A stretch of 9,446 bases of DNA from Gammaproteobacteria bacterium (GTDB lineage: Bacteria > Pseudomonadota > Gammaproteobacteria > Pseudomonadales > Pseudohongiellaceae): the NCBI GenBank assembly GCA_016762995.1, contig JAESUT010000097.1, positions 1 to 9,446 of the forward strand. Direction: 5' to 3'. The notes under the pieces are model-generated. The model was not told where the DNA came from and did no database searches. It worked only from the letters and a program-made list of their open reading frames with translations. Shown here piece after piece: positions 1 to 6,482 of the stretch. Numbering within the stretch: position 1 is the stretch's first letter; the number at the start of each line of letters is the position of its first letter. Both the position numbers and the translations under genes were made by a program.

Positions 1-1
1 A

Positions 2-175
2 ATTGCTTCTAAGGTCTCTTTACAGGCAAGCAAATACAACTAGTTACGCAAAGCATTCCGAATGGATATTTGTCTAACTAGCATGAGTTTTCCTGCTTTG
101 ATGGATATTGATCGATGCCATCTTACATCTAAATCTACGGGGCTAGCGCCAAGAACATTGCGAAAATACCTGTAG
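2..175 (+). pseudogene. Possible AraC-family regulator remnant (C-terminal helix-turn-helix)
   Basis: Frame 2 reads about 57 codons with one internal stop (41-43) before a second stop at 173-175. The last 30 residues resemble the second helix-turn-helix of AraC-type regulators: a stretch beginning FPALMDID, a spacer, then TGLAPRTLRKYL, comparable to the common family form (L)G(M/L)SxRTLxRxL. In intact AraC proteins this motif is followed by roughly 40 more residues, and here it stops at once. No start codon or N-terminal ligand domain is visible, and the left part lies outside the window. The same frame continues past the stop into the glutathione S-transferase remnant, which suggests a deletion joined two decaying genes. 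The resemblance is short, so this call is tentative; it could be chance similarity in non-coding DNA. Confidence 0.33.
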
Positions 176-368
176 CCGCCTTACAAGGAATGGCTGGATA
201 AAGAGCTAAACGGAAAACAATTTATTGCGGGCAATGACTACAGCGTGGCCGACATTACGGCACAGTGCGCTTTTGTCATGGCAAAAGCCGCCCAGGCATT
301 AGAATTCCTGAAGTGCTGAAAAACCTGAGCGCTGGTGGGCTAGAGTAAGCACGCGCCCAGCTTCCTAG
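176..368 (+). pseudogene. Glutathione S-transferase C-terminal fragment, frameshifted
   Basis: Codons from 176 read EWLDKELNGKQFIAGNDYSV and then ADITA. This is the hallmark of the all-helical C-terminal domain of glutathione S-transferases, with the N-capping box and hydrophobic staple (S-x-A-D-I/x). After codon 293-295 the frame moves by one base: it reads IRIPEVLKNLS from 298, then moves again after 330 to read WWARVSTRPAS and stop at 366-368. Each shift fits loss of one base (a G near 295-296, a C near 330-331). The thioredoxin-like N-terminal domain that binds glutathione is absent; upstream is a stop codon and unrelated sequence. The fragment covers about 65 of the usual 200-220 residues, so it cannot encode an active enzyme. 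Sequencing error could explain the frameshifts but not the missing N-terminal half. Confidence 0.8.
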
Positions 369-397
369 GCCTGAGTTTCATCCAATGAATCGGGCTT
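367..397. repeat. Strong hairpin just after the GST remnant stop
   Basis: Arms 367-374 and 390-397 pair over 8 bp (two are G-T pairs). Inner arms 377-381 and 385-389 pair over 5 bp around a 3-base loop (382-384). A 2-base bulge (375-376) separates the two stems on the left side. The hairpin overlaps the last stop codon of the glutathione S-transferase fragment, the usual place for a terminator, but no T-run follows on either strand. It may be the remains of that gene's terminator or a generic structured 3' end. The pairing is seen directly; the role is inferred. Confidence 0.4.
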
Positions 398-480
398 CAC
401 AAGATGGCGGCAATACTTTTCTGGCTATTTAAATAGTATTAGGCACAATACAAGAAAGGTTAAACAGCCAAGGAATTACG

Positions 481-873
481 ATGACTTTTATTACAACTCA
501 TATCAAGTGGATCATGCTAATCACCGGCTTAGTTACTTGCAGCATGTTTCAAGCATTTCTATTTCCTGAAAATGGTTTGAATATGTTATTCGGAGCGAAT
601 ATAGATGGACCAATCGCTGAAATAGTAGTTAGGAATTGGGGGGCCCTGATAGGCATCGTCGGCCTATTGCTTATTTTTGGCGCGTTCAAGCCACATTCCA
701 GGCCGCTGATATTAGTTCTCGGCATTGTCTCCAAGATCACATTCATAGGACTTATCCTGACCTATGGAAATGACTATTTAGAAACTGCGGGTAGCGCTAT
801 TGTTTTCGATAGCATTGCTATTCTTCTTTTTCTAATCTATCTAATTCATAACCGTAGAGAGCTAACGTTCTGA
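481..873 (+). CDS. Small four-helix integral membrane protein, function unknown
   Basis: This encodes 130 residues, mostly hydrophobic. Four likely membrane segments lie near residues 8-29, 48-67, 73-94 and 103-122. The C-terminus is short and charged (HNRRELTF). Between the first two helices is a polar stretch (residues 36-50) with the motif AEIVVRNWGALIG, which I associate with a family of small uncharacterised bacterial membrane proteins; I cannot assign a function. The start is supported by AAGGA at 470-474, six bases before the ATG. The gene stands alone: decayed sequence lies to the left, and the genes to the right run on the opposite strand. It is visibly AT-richer than the genes to its right, so it may have a different history from the catabolic operon. 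The ORF is intact, so it is probably expressed, but no clear promoter was seen. Confidence 0.72.
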   Translation: MTFITTHIKWIMLITGLVTCSMFQAFLFPENGLNMLFGANIDGPIAEIVVRNWGALIGIVGLLLIFGAFKPHSRPLILVLGIVSKITFIGLILTYGNDYLETAGSAIVFDSIAILLFLIYLIHNRRELTF

Positions 874-994
874 AAAATGGTTTTCATACATAAGGCGCTA
901 GGAAAAAATAAATCCGCAAAGGAAAAATGACACAGCGATACTTATCTTGTCGATGAACAATGCTGCTACTTACTCTAGCCTTTCTGCGTGAGCG

Positions 995-1051
995 AAAAAA
1001 TACCAAGGAGACGGCTTACCTCTTCTAATCTTCCTTCGGCGTGCCGTCTCC
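995..1051 (-). terminator. Terminator-like stem at the end of the minus-strand operon
   Basis: On the minus strand the perfect 9-bp arms GGAGACGGC (1051-1043) and GCCGTCTCC (1015-1007) enclose a 27-base loop. Six spacer bases follow, then a run of six T (1000-995). The stem begins inside the last codons of the secreted-protein gene and spans its stop codon (1027-1025). The position, GC-rich stem and T-run fit a Rho-independent terminator for the leftward operon. The loop is longer and the gap before the T-run wider than in textbook examples, which lowers confidence. Confidence 0.55.
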
Positions 1052-2008
1052 ATTCATACCCATGGACTCGTAGCGTCTCCAGCCTGCTAGAATACCTGCT
1101 AGACCGTGGTTGCCCTCATGGCAGGCATACTCGTAGATCGGGTCTTCGATGCGGCGCATCGGCAAACGGGCCGACCAAGGCACATCCCAAGTGTTGGAAT
1201 CTTCGACGGTGAAGTCATAGTCTAGCGTGTTCTCATCGAGCCAGGTGAACCGCTCCTCGACCTTCATCGCCTTCGATGTATTCCTCCAACCATTTGCGTA
1301 GTAGTAGTTTTGCGTATTGATCACCAGCGTGTCTCCATCCCAGCTAGCGATCGAATCCCCTTCCCATTTCAATTGCTTGGTATGGTGCTCGTCGTCGAAA
1401 CGAATAATTCGTGCATGGTGAATCATCTCACTTAGGATCATAACGTGATCTTTGGTCTGCACGAGTTGCATGTTGTTGTTGTAAGAGCCAGATATCATCG
1501 GCGGACCCGTCCTAGCATTCAACAGGCAGCGGTCGTTCAGCGTTCTTGCTTCGGGGCCTTCACTCAGCCTGAGCTTCTCAGAGGTCTCGGCGGCACGTTC
1601 TTTACCGATCACGTTGAGTGCTGGCACACGACCATTGGGCGGATCATAGACCAAAGAGGTTCTTCGATCGGCGATCGTTTCGACTCCACGCTCATACCAG
1701 AATTCGTTATAAGAGATCACGCCCGGCGGATAACCCGCGCCGCCTACCGAATCGATGATCAGATCACGATTCTGGCGTCTATTTTCAAATGAGGCCCACT
1801 CGGCAGCCTCCGTTGCCGTAAGCGTCGCCTTGTCAGCAAGTTCGGGAGGCCTATTCAGTGGAGTGAGTGTCCGGAAGGTATAGGTGCCTTGAAAATCTGG
1901 GACTCCATATTCGGTGCGCGGAATATCTCCAGACTGTGCCGTGAGTATCGGTGCGGCGAATATCGAAGCCAACACAAAAGCTGTCCCGCATAGGGTGCTT
2001 ATTTTCAT
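1025..2008 (-). CDS. Secreted protein of unknown function, last gene of the operon
   Basis: This encodes 327 residues from the preferred start. An ATG four codons upstream (2020) lacks a ribosome site, while the ATG at 2008 has GGAG six bases before it. The N-terminus is a signal peptide: MK, a hydrophobic core to about residue 22, and a likely signal peptidase I cut after LTA (residue 24). The mature protein therefore belongs in the periplasm or outside the cell. The middle carries DRC, then GPPM, a GSYNNN stretch and VQTKDHVMILSEMIHHARII (residues 183-202). Near the end are VPWSARLPMRR and YEYACHEGN. I recognise this layout as a recurring family of hypothetical secreted proteins in environmental bacteria but know of no proven activity. 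Two cysteines (about residues 161 and 296) could form a disulfide. It follows the amidohydrolase lipoprotein gene by 42 nt and is probably co-transcribed, so a role beside that enzyme in the envelope is a reasonable inference. Confidence 0.83.
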   Translation of the reverse strand: MKISTLCGTAFVLASIFAAPILTAQSGDIPRTEYGVPDFQGTYTFRTLTPLNRPPELADKATLTATEAAEWASFENRRQNRDLIIDSVGGAGYPPGVISYNEFWYERGVETIADRRTSLVYDPPNGRVPALNVIGKERAAETSEKLRLSEGPEARTLNDRCLLNARTGPPMISGSYNNNMQLVQTKDHVMILSEMIHHARIIRFDDEHHTKQLKWEGDSIASWDGDTLVINTQNYYYANGWRNTSKAMKVEERFTWLDENTLDYDFTVEDSNTWDVPWSARLPMRRIEDPIYEYACHEGNHGLAGILAGWRRYESMGMNGDGTPKED

Positions 2009-2014
2009 GAAATA

Positions 2015-2018
2015 CTCC
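2015..2018 (-). promoter_or_regulatory. Ribosome binding site that decides the secreted protein's start
   Basis: GGAG on the minus strand lies six bases before the ATG at 2008-2006. It overlaps the alternative upstream ATG (2020-2018), whose final G is the first G of the site. Initiation at 2008 is therefore favoured, and it also gives a standard signal peptide beginning MK. Confidence 0.65.
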
Positions 2019-2050
2019 ATATAATTATTGTTATACGTTATAGCGTCGCT

Positions 2051-3706
2051 CTAATTCTGATAGACCAATTCTCCACCTACATAGGTCTGCTCGATCTCGA
2101 TATCCATGATCTCTTCCGGGTCGACGGTCAAAATATCGCGTGAAAGTACGATCATATCGGCGAGTTTACCGGGCTCAAGCGAGCCCTTTATGTCTTCTTC
2201 AAAACCGAGGTAGGCACCTTTGATCGTATAGCCTGCAATTGCCTCTTCAATAGTAATAGCCTCATCCGCCCCGAATACTCTTCCGCTCATACCCTTCCTG
2301 GTAACGGCTGCATAGATGCCTACTAGCGGACCTATGGGCAAGATGTCACTGGAAATGGCGACATGGATGCCGTGATCCATCGGCGAGCGCACTGGGTTAT
2401 TGTGTTCGAGACGCCAGCCATCGAGATTCGCTACGTAACGCCCCTCTAAGGTGTAAGTGAAATTCGGCTGCTGCGTAATATGGATACCATGCTCCGCCAT
2501 CTTCTCCATAGTGGCGTCGGATGGACGCATAGAAAAATGATTAAGATAGGTGCGATGGTCTTCCCGCGGATTTCTCGTTAATGCATCGACTAGCGTATCG
2601 ACCACGAGCTCAATAGCCGCATCGCCGATCGCGTGGATACCCATCTGCCAACCCGCATCGTGAATCTCATTAATGTGACTGACTAGTTCTTCCGCTGGCA
2701 TGTTCAGATAGCCACGATAGTCGCCCTGATTCAGGTAGGGCTCCTTGGTGAACGCAGCTGGGCCTGTAAAGCCACCATCGGCAAATACCTTGATGGGGCC
2801 TATCTTCAAGAATTCGTTGCCGTCGCCGACTCTGGCTTTGACCTCAGCGATCCCCTCTGGGTCGAACCATTGAAACTGTATTGCTGAGCGCGGTAATTTC
2901 ACACCAGGCTTGGCATAGAGTTCTTCGAACATCGCGTATTCATCCGGACGCTTGGAGGCGTCCGTGATGCTAGTGATTCCCTTGGAAAGTAGGTCACCCA
3001 AATTAATCTCAAGGCTGGCGAGTAATTCTTCATAGGTTGAATCTGGCACCAAACGACCGACGATGCCCTGTCGCTCACGAATAATCCCATTCGCAACACC
3101 ATTCTCATCGCGTTCGATTACACCACCTTCGGGGTCGGGCGTATTATTGTTTATCTCAGCTAAGCCCAGCGCCGACGTACTAACAACCGCACTATGGCCG
3201 CCAGCTCGAGTAAGCGTGATCGGATTGTTTGGAGCGGCGATGTCAAGATCACCACGTAGTGGCCTGCGCCCTTCTGCTAGTTCATCCTCCGACCAACCGT
3301 AGCCGGTAATCCACTCGCCATCTCCTAATTCGGCAGCCTTGGCGCGAATCAAATCTTGCATCTCGGCAATCGAGCTGACCTCGCCCAACTCTATGTAGCG
3401 CTCTGGTCTACCACGGATATGGGTGTGAGAATCGATGAAGCCAGGAATGAGTGTCTTGCCACCAAGATCTCGCATAGTGGCGGCCTCGTACTTATCTAGC
3501 AGCGAAGCATCTCCTAGCTCGACGATCCTACCATCGGTCACCACGATCGTATCAAAGATGCTAAACGTCTCATCAACGGAAACTATCTTGCCGTTATTCA
3601 GTATTAGGTCGGCTGCAATCTTATTCGGCGACTCATCCGCAGGCTGACATGCCGCAAGCAAGAGCCCTAGAATTGATATGACGAAGGTGCTACTTAGATT
3701 CTTCAT
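2051..3706 (-). CDS. YtcJ-like amidohydrolase (amidohydrolase family 3), lipoprotein
   Basis: This encodes 551 residues, the usual length for metal-dependent amidohydrolases of the YtcJ type, which hydrolyse C-N bonds in amides, ureas or related compounds. The N-terminal signal ends in a lipobox, LLAAC, with the lipidated cysteine at residue 20. Gln follows rather than Asp, which favours the outer membrane. The enzyme core follows: GGKTLIPGFIDSHTH with metal ligands H94 and H96, GGHSA (169-173), KVFADGG (K306), HAIGDAA (358-364) and SSD (452-454), then the small beta-domain ending LADMIV (515-520). All expected motifs are present, so it should be active. AGGA lies eight bases before the start. 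It follows the aminotransferase by 54 nt and precedes the secreted protein by 42 nt. Most characterised relatives are cytoplasmic, so an envelope location is notable. The substrate is unknown. Confidence 0.9.
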   Translation of the reverse strand: MKNLSSTFVISILGLLLAACQPADESPNKIAADLILNNGKIVSVDETFSIFDTIVVTDGRIVELGDASLLDKYEAATMRDLGGKTLIPGFIDSHTHIRGRPERYIELGEVSSIAEMQDLIRAKAAELGDGEWITGYGWSEDELAEGRRPLRGDLDIAAPNNPITLTRAGGHSAVVSTSALGLAEINNNTPDPEGGVIERDENGVANGIIRERQGIVGRLVPDSTYEELLASLEINLGDLLSKGITSITDASKRPDEYAMFEELYAKPGVKLPRSAIQFQWFDPEGIAEVKARVGDGNEFLKIGPIKVFADGGFTGPAAFTKEPYLNQGDYRGYLNMPAEELVSHINEIHDAGWQMGIHAIGDAAIELVVDTLVDALTRNPREDHRTYLNHFSMRPSDATMEKMAEHGIHITQQPNFTYTLEGRYVANLDGWRLEHNNPVRSPMDHGIHVAISSDILPIGPLVGIYAAVTRKGMSGRVFGADEAITIEEAIAGYTIKGAYLGFEEDIKGSLEPGKLADMIVLSRDILTVDPEEIMDIEIEQTYVGGELVYQN

Positions 3707-3760
3707 GTTATGTATCCTGTTTCTTATTCTATTTACATGATCAAGGCTGTTTAAACAAAT

Positions 3761-5107
3761 TTACTGTATTAAATTTTCTTTCTTCGCATAGTCGAGTGTT
3801 GCAGATAGTGCCTGATCGAATTTCTCAACCATCTCGTCGATCTGATCTTCTTCGATGATCAGTGGCGGGCAGAAGGCAACAGAACTCCCACTAACCACAC
3901 GCAGCAACAAGCCCGCGTCCTGGCAGGCTCGTTGTACGAACGCACCCACTCGTCCATCCTCAAATGCCTGACCAGTTTCTTTATTCGCCACCAACTCGAT
4001 CGCGCCGATGAGACCCTTGCCTCGCACCTCACCCACTAACTCGTGGCCTGCATATTCCTGCAATCGAGACTGCAGCTGCAGACCCGTCTTAGCCGCTCGA
4101 GAAAATAGGTCGTCCCGCTCAAAAATTTCCAATGTTTTTAGCGCAGCAGCGCACGCCACAGGATGGCCCGTGTAGGTATAGCCATGCCCGAACATGCCCA
4201 CATCGGCACTCTGCTCAGCCATGGCCTCAAACATTTCTCCAGGAACAATAGCCGCGCTAATCGGCACATAGGCTGAGGACAGCTGTTTCGCTAAGCTCAT
4301 GAGGTCTGGCTTTATGCCCATCGTCGTGGAGCCGAAATCATTGCCCGTTCTACCAAATCCGCAGATCACCTCATCCATCCAGAGGAAGATATTGTTCTCT
4401 CTCAACAAGGCTTGCACCTTGGGCAGATAGCCTTCCGGCGGCACGATCACGCCACCGGCACCCATTATGGGCTCGGCAACGAAAGCGGCGATGGTGTCTG
4501 CGCCTTCTTCAGAAATTATTTTTTCTAGATTTTTTAATAACCGGGAAACGAATTCGTCTTCCGACTCATCACCCACCTTGGACCGGTAATAATGCGGGCA
4601 ATCAGCTCGAAGAATGCCGAGTGCTTCTACTGGCAGATCGAAATGGCTGTGCATTACAGGCAATCCTGTAAGAGCCGCAGCGGCGACGGTCACGCCGTGA
4701 TAGCCGCGATCCAATGCGATTATTTTCTTCTTCTGGGGTTTGCCGATGGCATTGCTGTAGTAGCGCAACATCTTTATCTGCGAATCGTTCGCCTCGCTAC
4801 CCGAGTTACTGAAGAAGATTTTGGCGTCTGCAACCGGCACCATCGCGGCGAGCTTGTCGGCCAATTCCATTACAACAGGATGGGTGCGACCGCCGAAGAG
4901 GTGACTATAAGAGAGGGTATTAAGCTGAGAATTGATGGCGGCAATGAGTTCTTCGTTACCGTAGCCTAAAGCTGCACACCAAAGTCCTGACAAGCCTTCT
5001 AAATACTGATTGCCTGCGTCGTCGAAGACATAGACGCCCTTACCTCGCACGATATTTAATTGTTCAATAGCAGCGAGATTAGTAACCGGATAAATGATCG
5101 AGGACAT
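3761..5107 (-). CDS. Class III PLP-dependent aminotransferase (omega-transaminase type)
   Basis: This encodes 448 residues, full length for the family. It transfers amino groups, often terminal amines of omega-amino acids, polyamines or beta-alanine, to a keto acid such as pyruvate. Visible landmarks are GLW (41-43) at the substrate pocket, SNSGSEAND (100-108) binding the cofactor phosphate, YHG (136-138) stacking on the ring, AEPIMGAGG (211-219), WMDEVICGFGRTG with D245 pairing to the pyridine nitrogen, SLAKQ with catalytic K274, and the GYTYTGHP segment near residue 320. No signal peptide is present, so it is cytoplasmic. A GAAGGTGA-type ribosome site lies about seven bases before the ATG. 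The exact substrate cannot be read from the motifs; gene names such as spuC or aptA would be guesses. Context suggests it removes an amino group from an intermediate of the operon's pathway. Confidence 0.93.
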   Translation of the reverse strand: MSSIIYPVTNLAAIEQLNIVRGKGVYVFDDAGNQYLEGLSGLWCAALGYGNEELIAAINSQLNTLSYSHLFGGRTHPVVMELADKLAAMVPVADAKIFFSNSGSEANDSQIKMLRYYSNAIGKPQKKKIIALDRGYHGVTVAAAALTGLPVMHSHFDLPVEALGILRADCPHYYRSKVGDESEDEFVSRLLKNLEKIISEEGADTIAAFVAEPIMGAGGVIVPPEGYLPKVQALLRENNIFLWMDEVICGFGRTGNDFGSTTMGIKPDLMSLAKQLSSAYVPISAAIVPGEMFEAMAEQSADVGMFGHGYTYTGHPVACAAALKTLEIFERDDLFSRAAKTGLQLQSRLQEYAGHELVGEVRGKGLIGAIELVANKETGQAFEDGRVGAFVQRACQDAGLLLRVVSGSSVAFCPPLIIEEDQIDEMVEKFDQALSATLDYAKKENLIQ

Positions 5108-5139
5108 AGACTATTCACCTTCATTAATTGGCTAGAACT

Positions 5140-5167
5140 TAGGGTATTTTTGAATAAAGATACCCTA
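5140..5167. repeat. Inverted repeat between the reductase and aminotransferase genes
   Basis: TAGGGTAT (5140-5147) and ATACCCTA (5160-5167) are perfect 8-bp inverted repeats separated by 12 AT-rich bases. They lie about 55 nt past the reductase stop and 33 nt before the aminotransferase ATG, in the widest gap of the operon. No T-run follows on the minus strand, so a simple terminator is unlikely. An operator for an internal promoter or a processing hairpin fits better. The repeat is seen directly; the role is inferred. Confidence 0.5.
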
Positions 5168-5221
5168 GCATTTACGCAACGATTTGAATACCGATCTACA
5201 AGCCCCCGACACGCTTGGCTG

Positions 5222-6301
5222 CTACTCCTTGGCGACGAAGCCTTCCCAGCTCTCCATGTAGGTGATGAACTTGTCTGAAAGCCCCTCTTCGGCAAGATGA
5301 CTACGTGCCACTGGGATTTCTACCGGGTTGAAGCTAGGGTCTTCCTGATAGCGATTCGGGAAATCATGGTGCAGGATTGCCGCTCTCCCTAACATGATCC
5401 AGTCCGCACCCGCCGCTAATGCCTTTTCGGCCTCCTCGGGTGTGCGAATCTTACCGGCGACTCCCAGACGAACTTCGCCTCGTTCCAGCTCGGTGAAATA
5501 AGACATAAGAGTCCTACCCTGCATAGCTTCTTCATTAGGCTCCTTGAAGACGTCCCAGAGCGACATATCAAGAAAGTCGATCTGGCCTGTGCTCATCAAC
5601 TGTTGTGCCACGGTTTGAACTTCGCTAAGCAGCAAGCCAAAACGCTCTGGAGACAAGCGCACACCAACCATGAAGTCATCTCTACATTGCTCACGAATAC
5701 CATCGAGTATTTCGAAGAAGATGCGGCTCCTATTCTCGAGAGAGCCTCCATAGCGGTCGTCGCGTTGATTGTTTTCGCTGCTCAAAAATTGACAGAGAAT
5801 ATAACTGTGGGCTCCATGAATCTCGACACCATCGAATCCAGCCTCCTGGCAACGTACCGCTGCCGCGACAAAATCAGCTACTAGCCGTTCAACCTCGATC
5901 AAGCTCAGCGCCCGCGCGCCTGTCTTCTCATCCCCAGAGGGGCTGACAGGGTCTGTACCAATTAGCTCACTAGGCGAGCGCATGCCGGCATGATGGAGCT
6001 GACAGATCGCAACACTACTGTGCGCCTTGATCGTTGCCGCGAGATGGCTCAGTCCTTCGATGTGTTTATCCGAGAACACGCCGAGTTGTCCCGGGAAGCC
6101 CTGACCGACTGCCTGCACGTGTGCTGCACAGGTCATGGTGAGGCCGAATCCACCTTCGGCGCGCATAGTGAGCCACCTAAATTCTTCGTCCGATAGCACG
6201 CCATCCACATGACTCTGCGTGTTAGTAAGAGGCGCCAACATGAAGCGATTCTTCATGCTTGGGCCACGTGTAAAGCTAAGCGGCTGGAAAAGTTGACTCA
6301 T
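5222..6301 (-). CDS. Old Yellow Enzyme family NADH:flavin oxidoreductase
   Basis: An FMN-dependent TIM-barrel ene-reductase of 359 residues that reduces activated C=C bonds using NAD(P)H. Starting from MSQLFQPLSF, the landmarks are NRFMLAPLTNTQ, where T26 matches the flavin-tuning Thr37 of yeast OYE1; QLHHAG (101-106); and IHGAHSYI, where H162 and H165 bind substrate (OYE1 has His191/Asn194) and Y167 is the likely proton donor (OYE1 Tyr196). RYGGSLENR follows at 183-191, and GVAGKIRTPEEAEKAL with LGRAAI near the end bind the FMN phosphate. It has the single-domain length, without the iron-sulfur extension of dienoyl-CoA reductases. The frame also holds an ATG at 6319. Neither start has a strong ribosome site; 6301 is chosen because family members begin at MSxLFxPL. 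It is cytoplasmic and the first gene of the leftward operon, divergent from the PQQ dehydrogenase. Confidence 0.92.
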   Translation of the reverse strand: MSQLFQPLSFTRGPSMKNRFMLAPLTNTQSHVDGVLSDEEFRWLTMRAEGGFGLTMTCAAHVQAVGQGFPGQLGVFSDKHIEGLSHLAATIKAHSSVAICQLHHAGMRSPSELIGTDPVSPSGDEKTGARALSLIEVERLVADFVAAAVRCQEAGFDGVEIHGAHSYILCQFLSSENNQRDDRYGGSLENRSRIFFEILDGIREQCRDDFMVGVRLSPERFGLLLSEVQTVAQQLMSTGQIDFLDMSLWDVFKEPNEEAMQGRTLMSYFTELERGEVRLGVAGKIRTPEEAEKALAAGADWIMLGRAAILHHDFPNRYQEDPSFNPVEIPVARSHLAEEGLSDKFITYMESWEGFVAKE

Positions 6302-6319
6302 TTTTGTAGGTAGTCCCAT

Positions 6320-6482
6320 TTGTAGATAATAAAAAACAGGCGAAAGATTACACGTTTAGACAGATTTACGAAACCACTGTGTTGCGCCGCTTGGATACAC
6401 TGGGCAGATTCACGTAGACTCAAAGACCCTACAACTTGGCCAGCCCCCCTTATAAAGTGCCCAAGAAGAAAAAGGAAACACT
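6320..6482. promoter_or_regulatory. Divergent intergenic region with likely back-to-back promoters
   Basis: These 163 bases separate the leftward reductase gene from the rightward dehydrogenase gene and must hold the promoters for both if the layout is as read. Rightward, TATAAA at 6451-6456 is a good -10 candidate 27 bases before the ATG, but no good -35 sits 17 bases upstream. Leftward, TATTAT (complement of 6326-6331) could be a -10 but has no recognisable -35 partner. CACTG occurs at 6376-6380 and again near 6400 as a short direct repeat. A regulator would be needed if the -35 boxes are truly weak. No protein-coding or RNA gene is evident. Confidence 0.35.
6472..6476 (+). promoter_or_regulatory. 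Ribosome binding site of the PQQ dehydrogenase
   Basis: AAGGA, part of a purine-rich run, lies six bases before the ATG at 6483. It supports that start, which also gives a standard signal peptide. Confidence 0.7.

Noticed and set aside
367..397. Integron attC site
   Set aside because: The hairpin lacks the GTTRRRY/RYYYAAC core sites, and no integrase or cassette array is present.
871..886. Possible hairpin at the end of the membrane-protein gene (TGAAAA/TTTTCA)
   Set aside because: The 6-bp stem is almost entirely A-T, has a 4-base loop and lacks a following T-run; too weak to call a terminator.
988..1212. Plus-strand open frame of 74 codons
   Set aside because: It lies almost wholly opposite the secreted-protein gene, has no ribosome site and has a composition typical of an antisense shadow.
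4592..4969. Long plus-strand frame opposite the aminotransferase
   Set aside because: The minus-strand frame has all class III aminotransferase motifs; the opposite frame has no recognisable domain.
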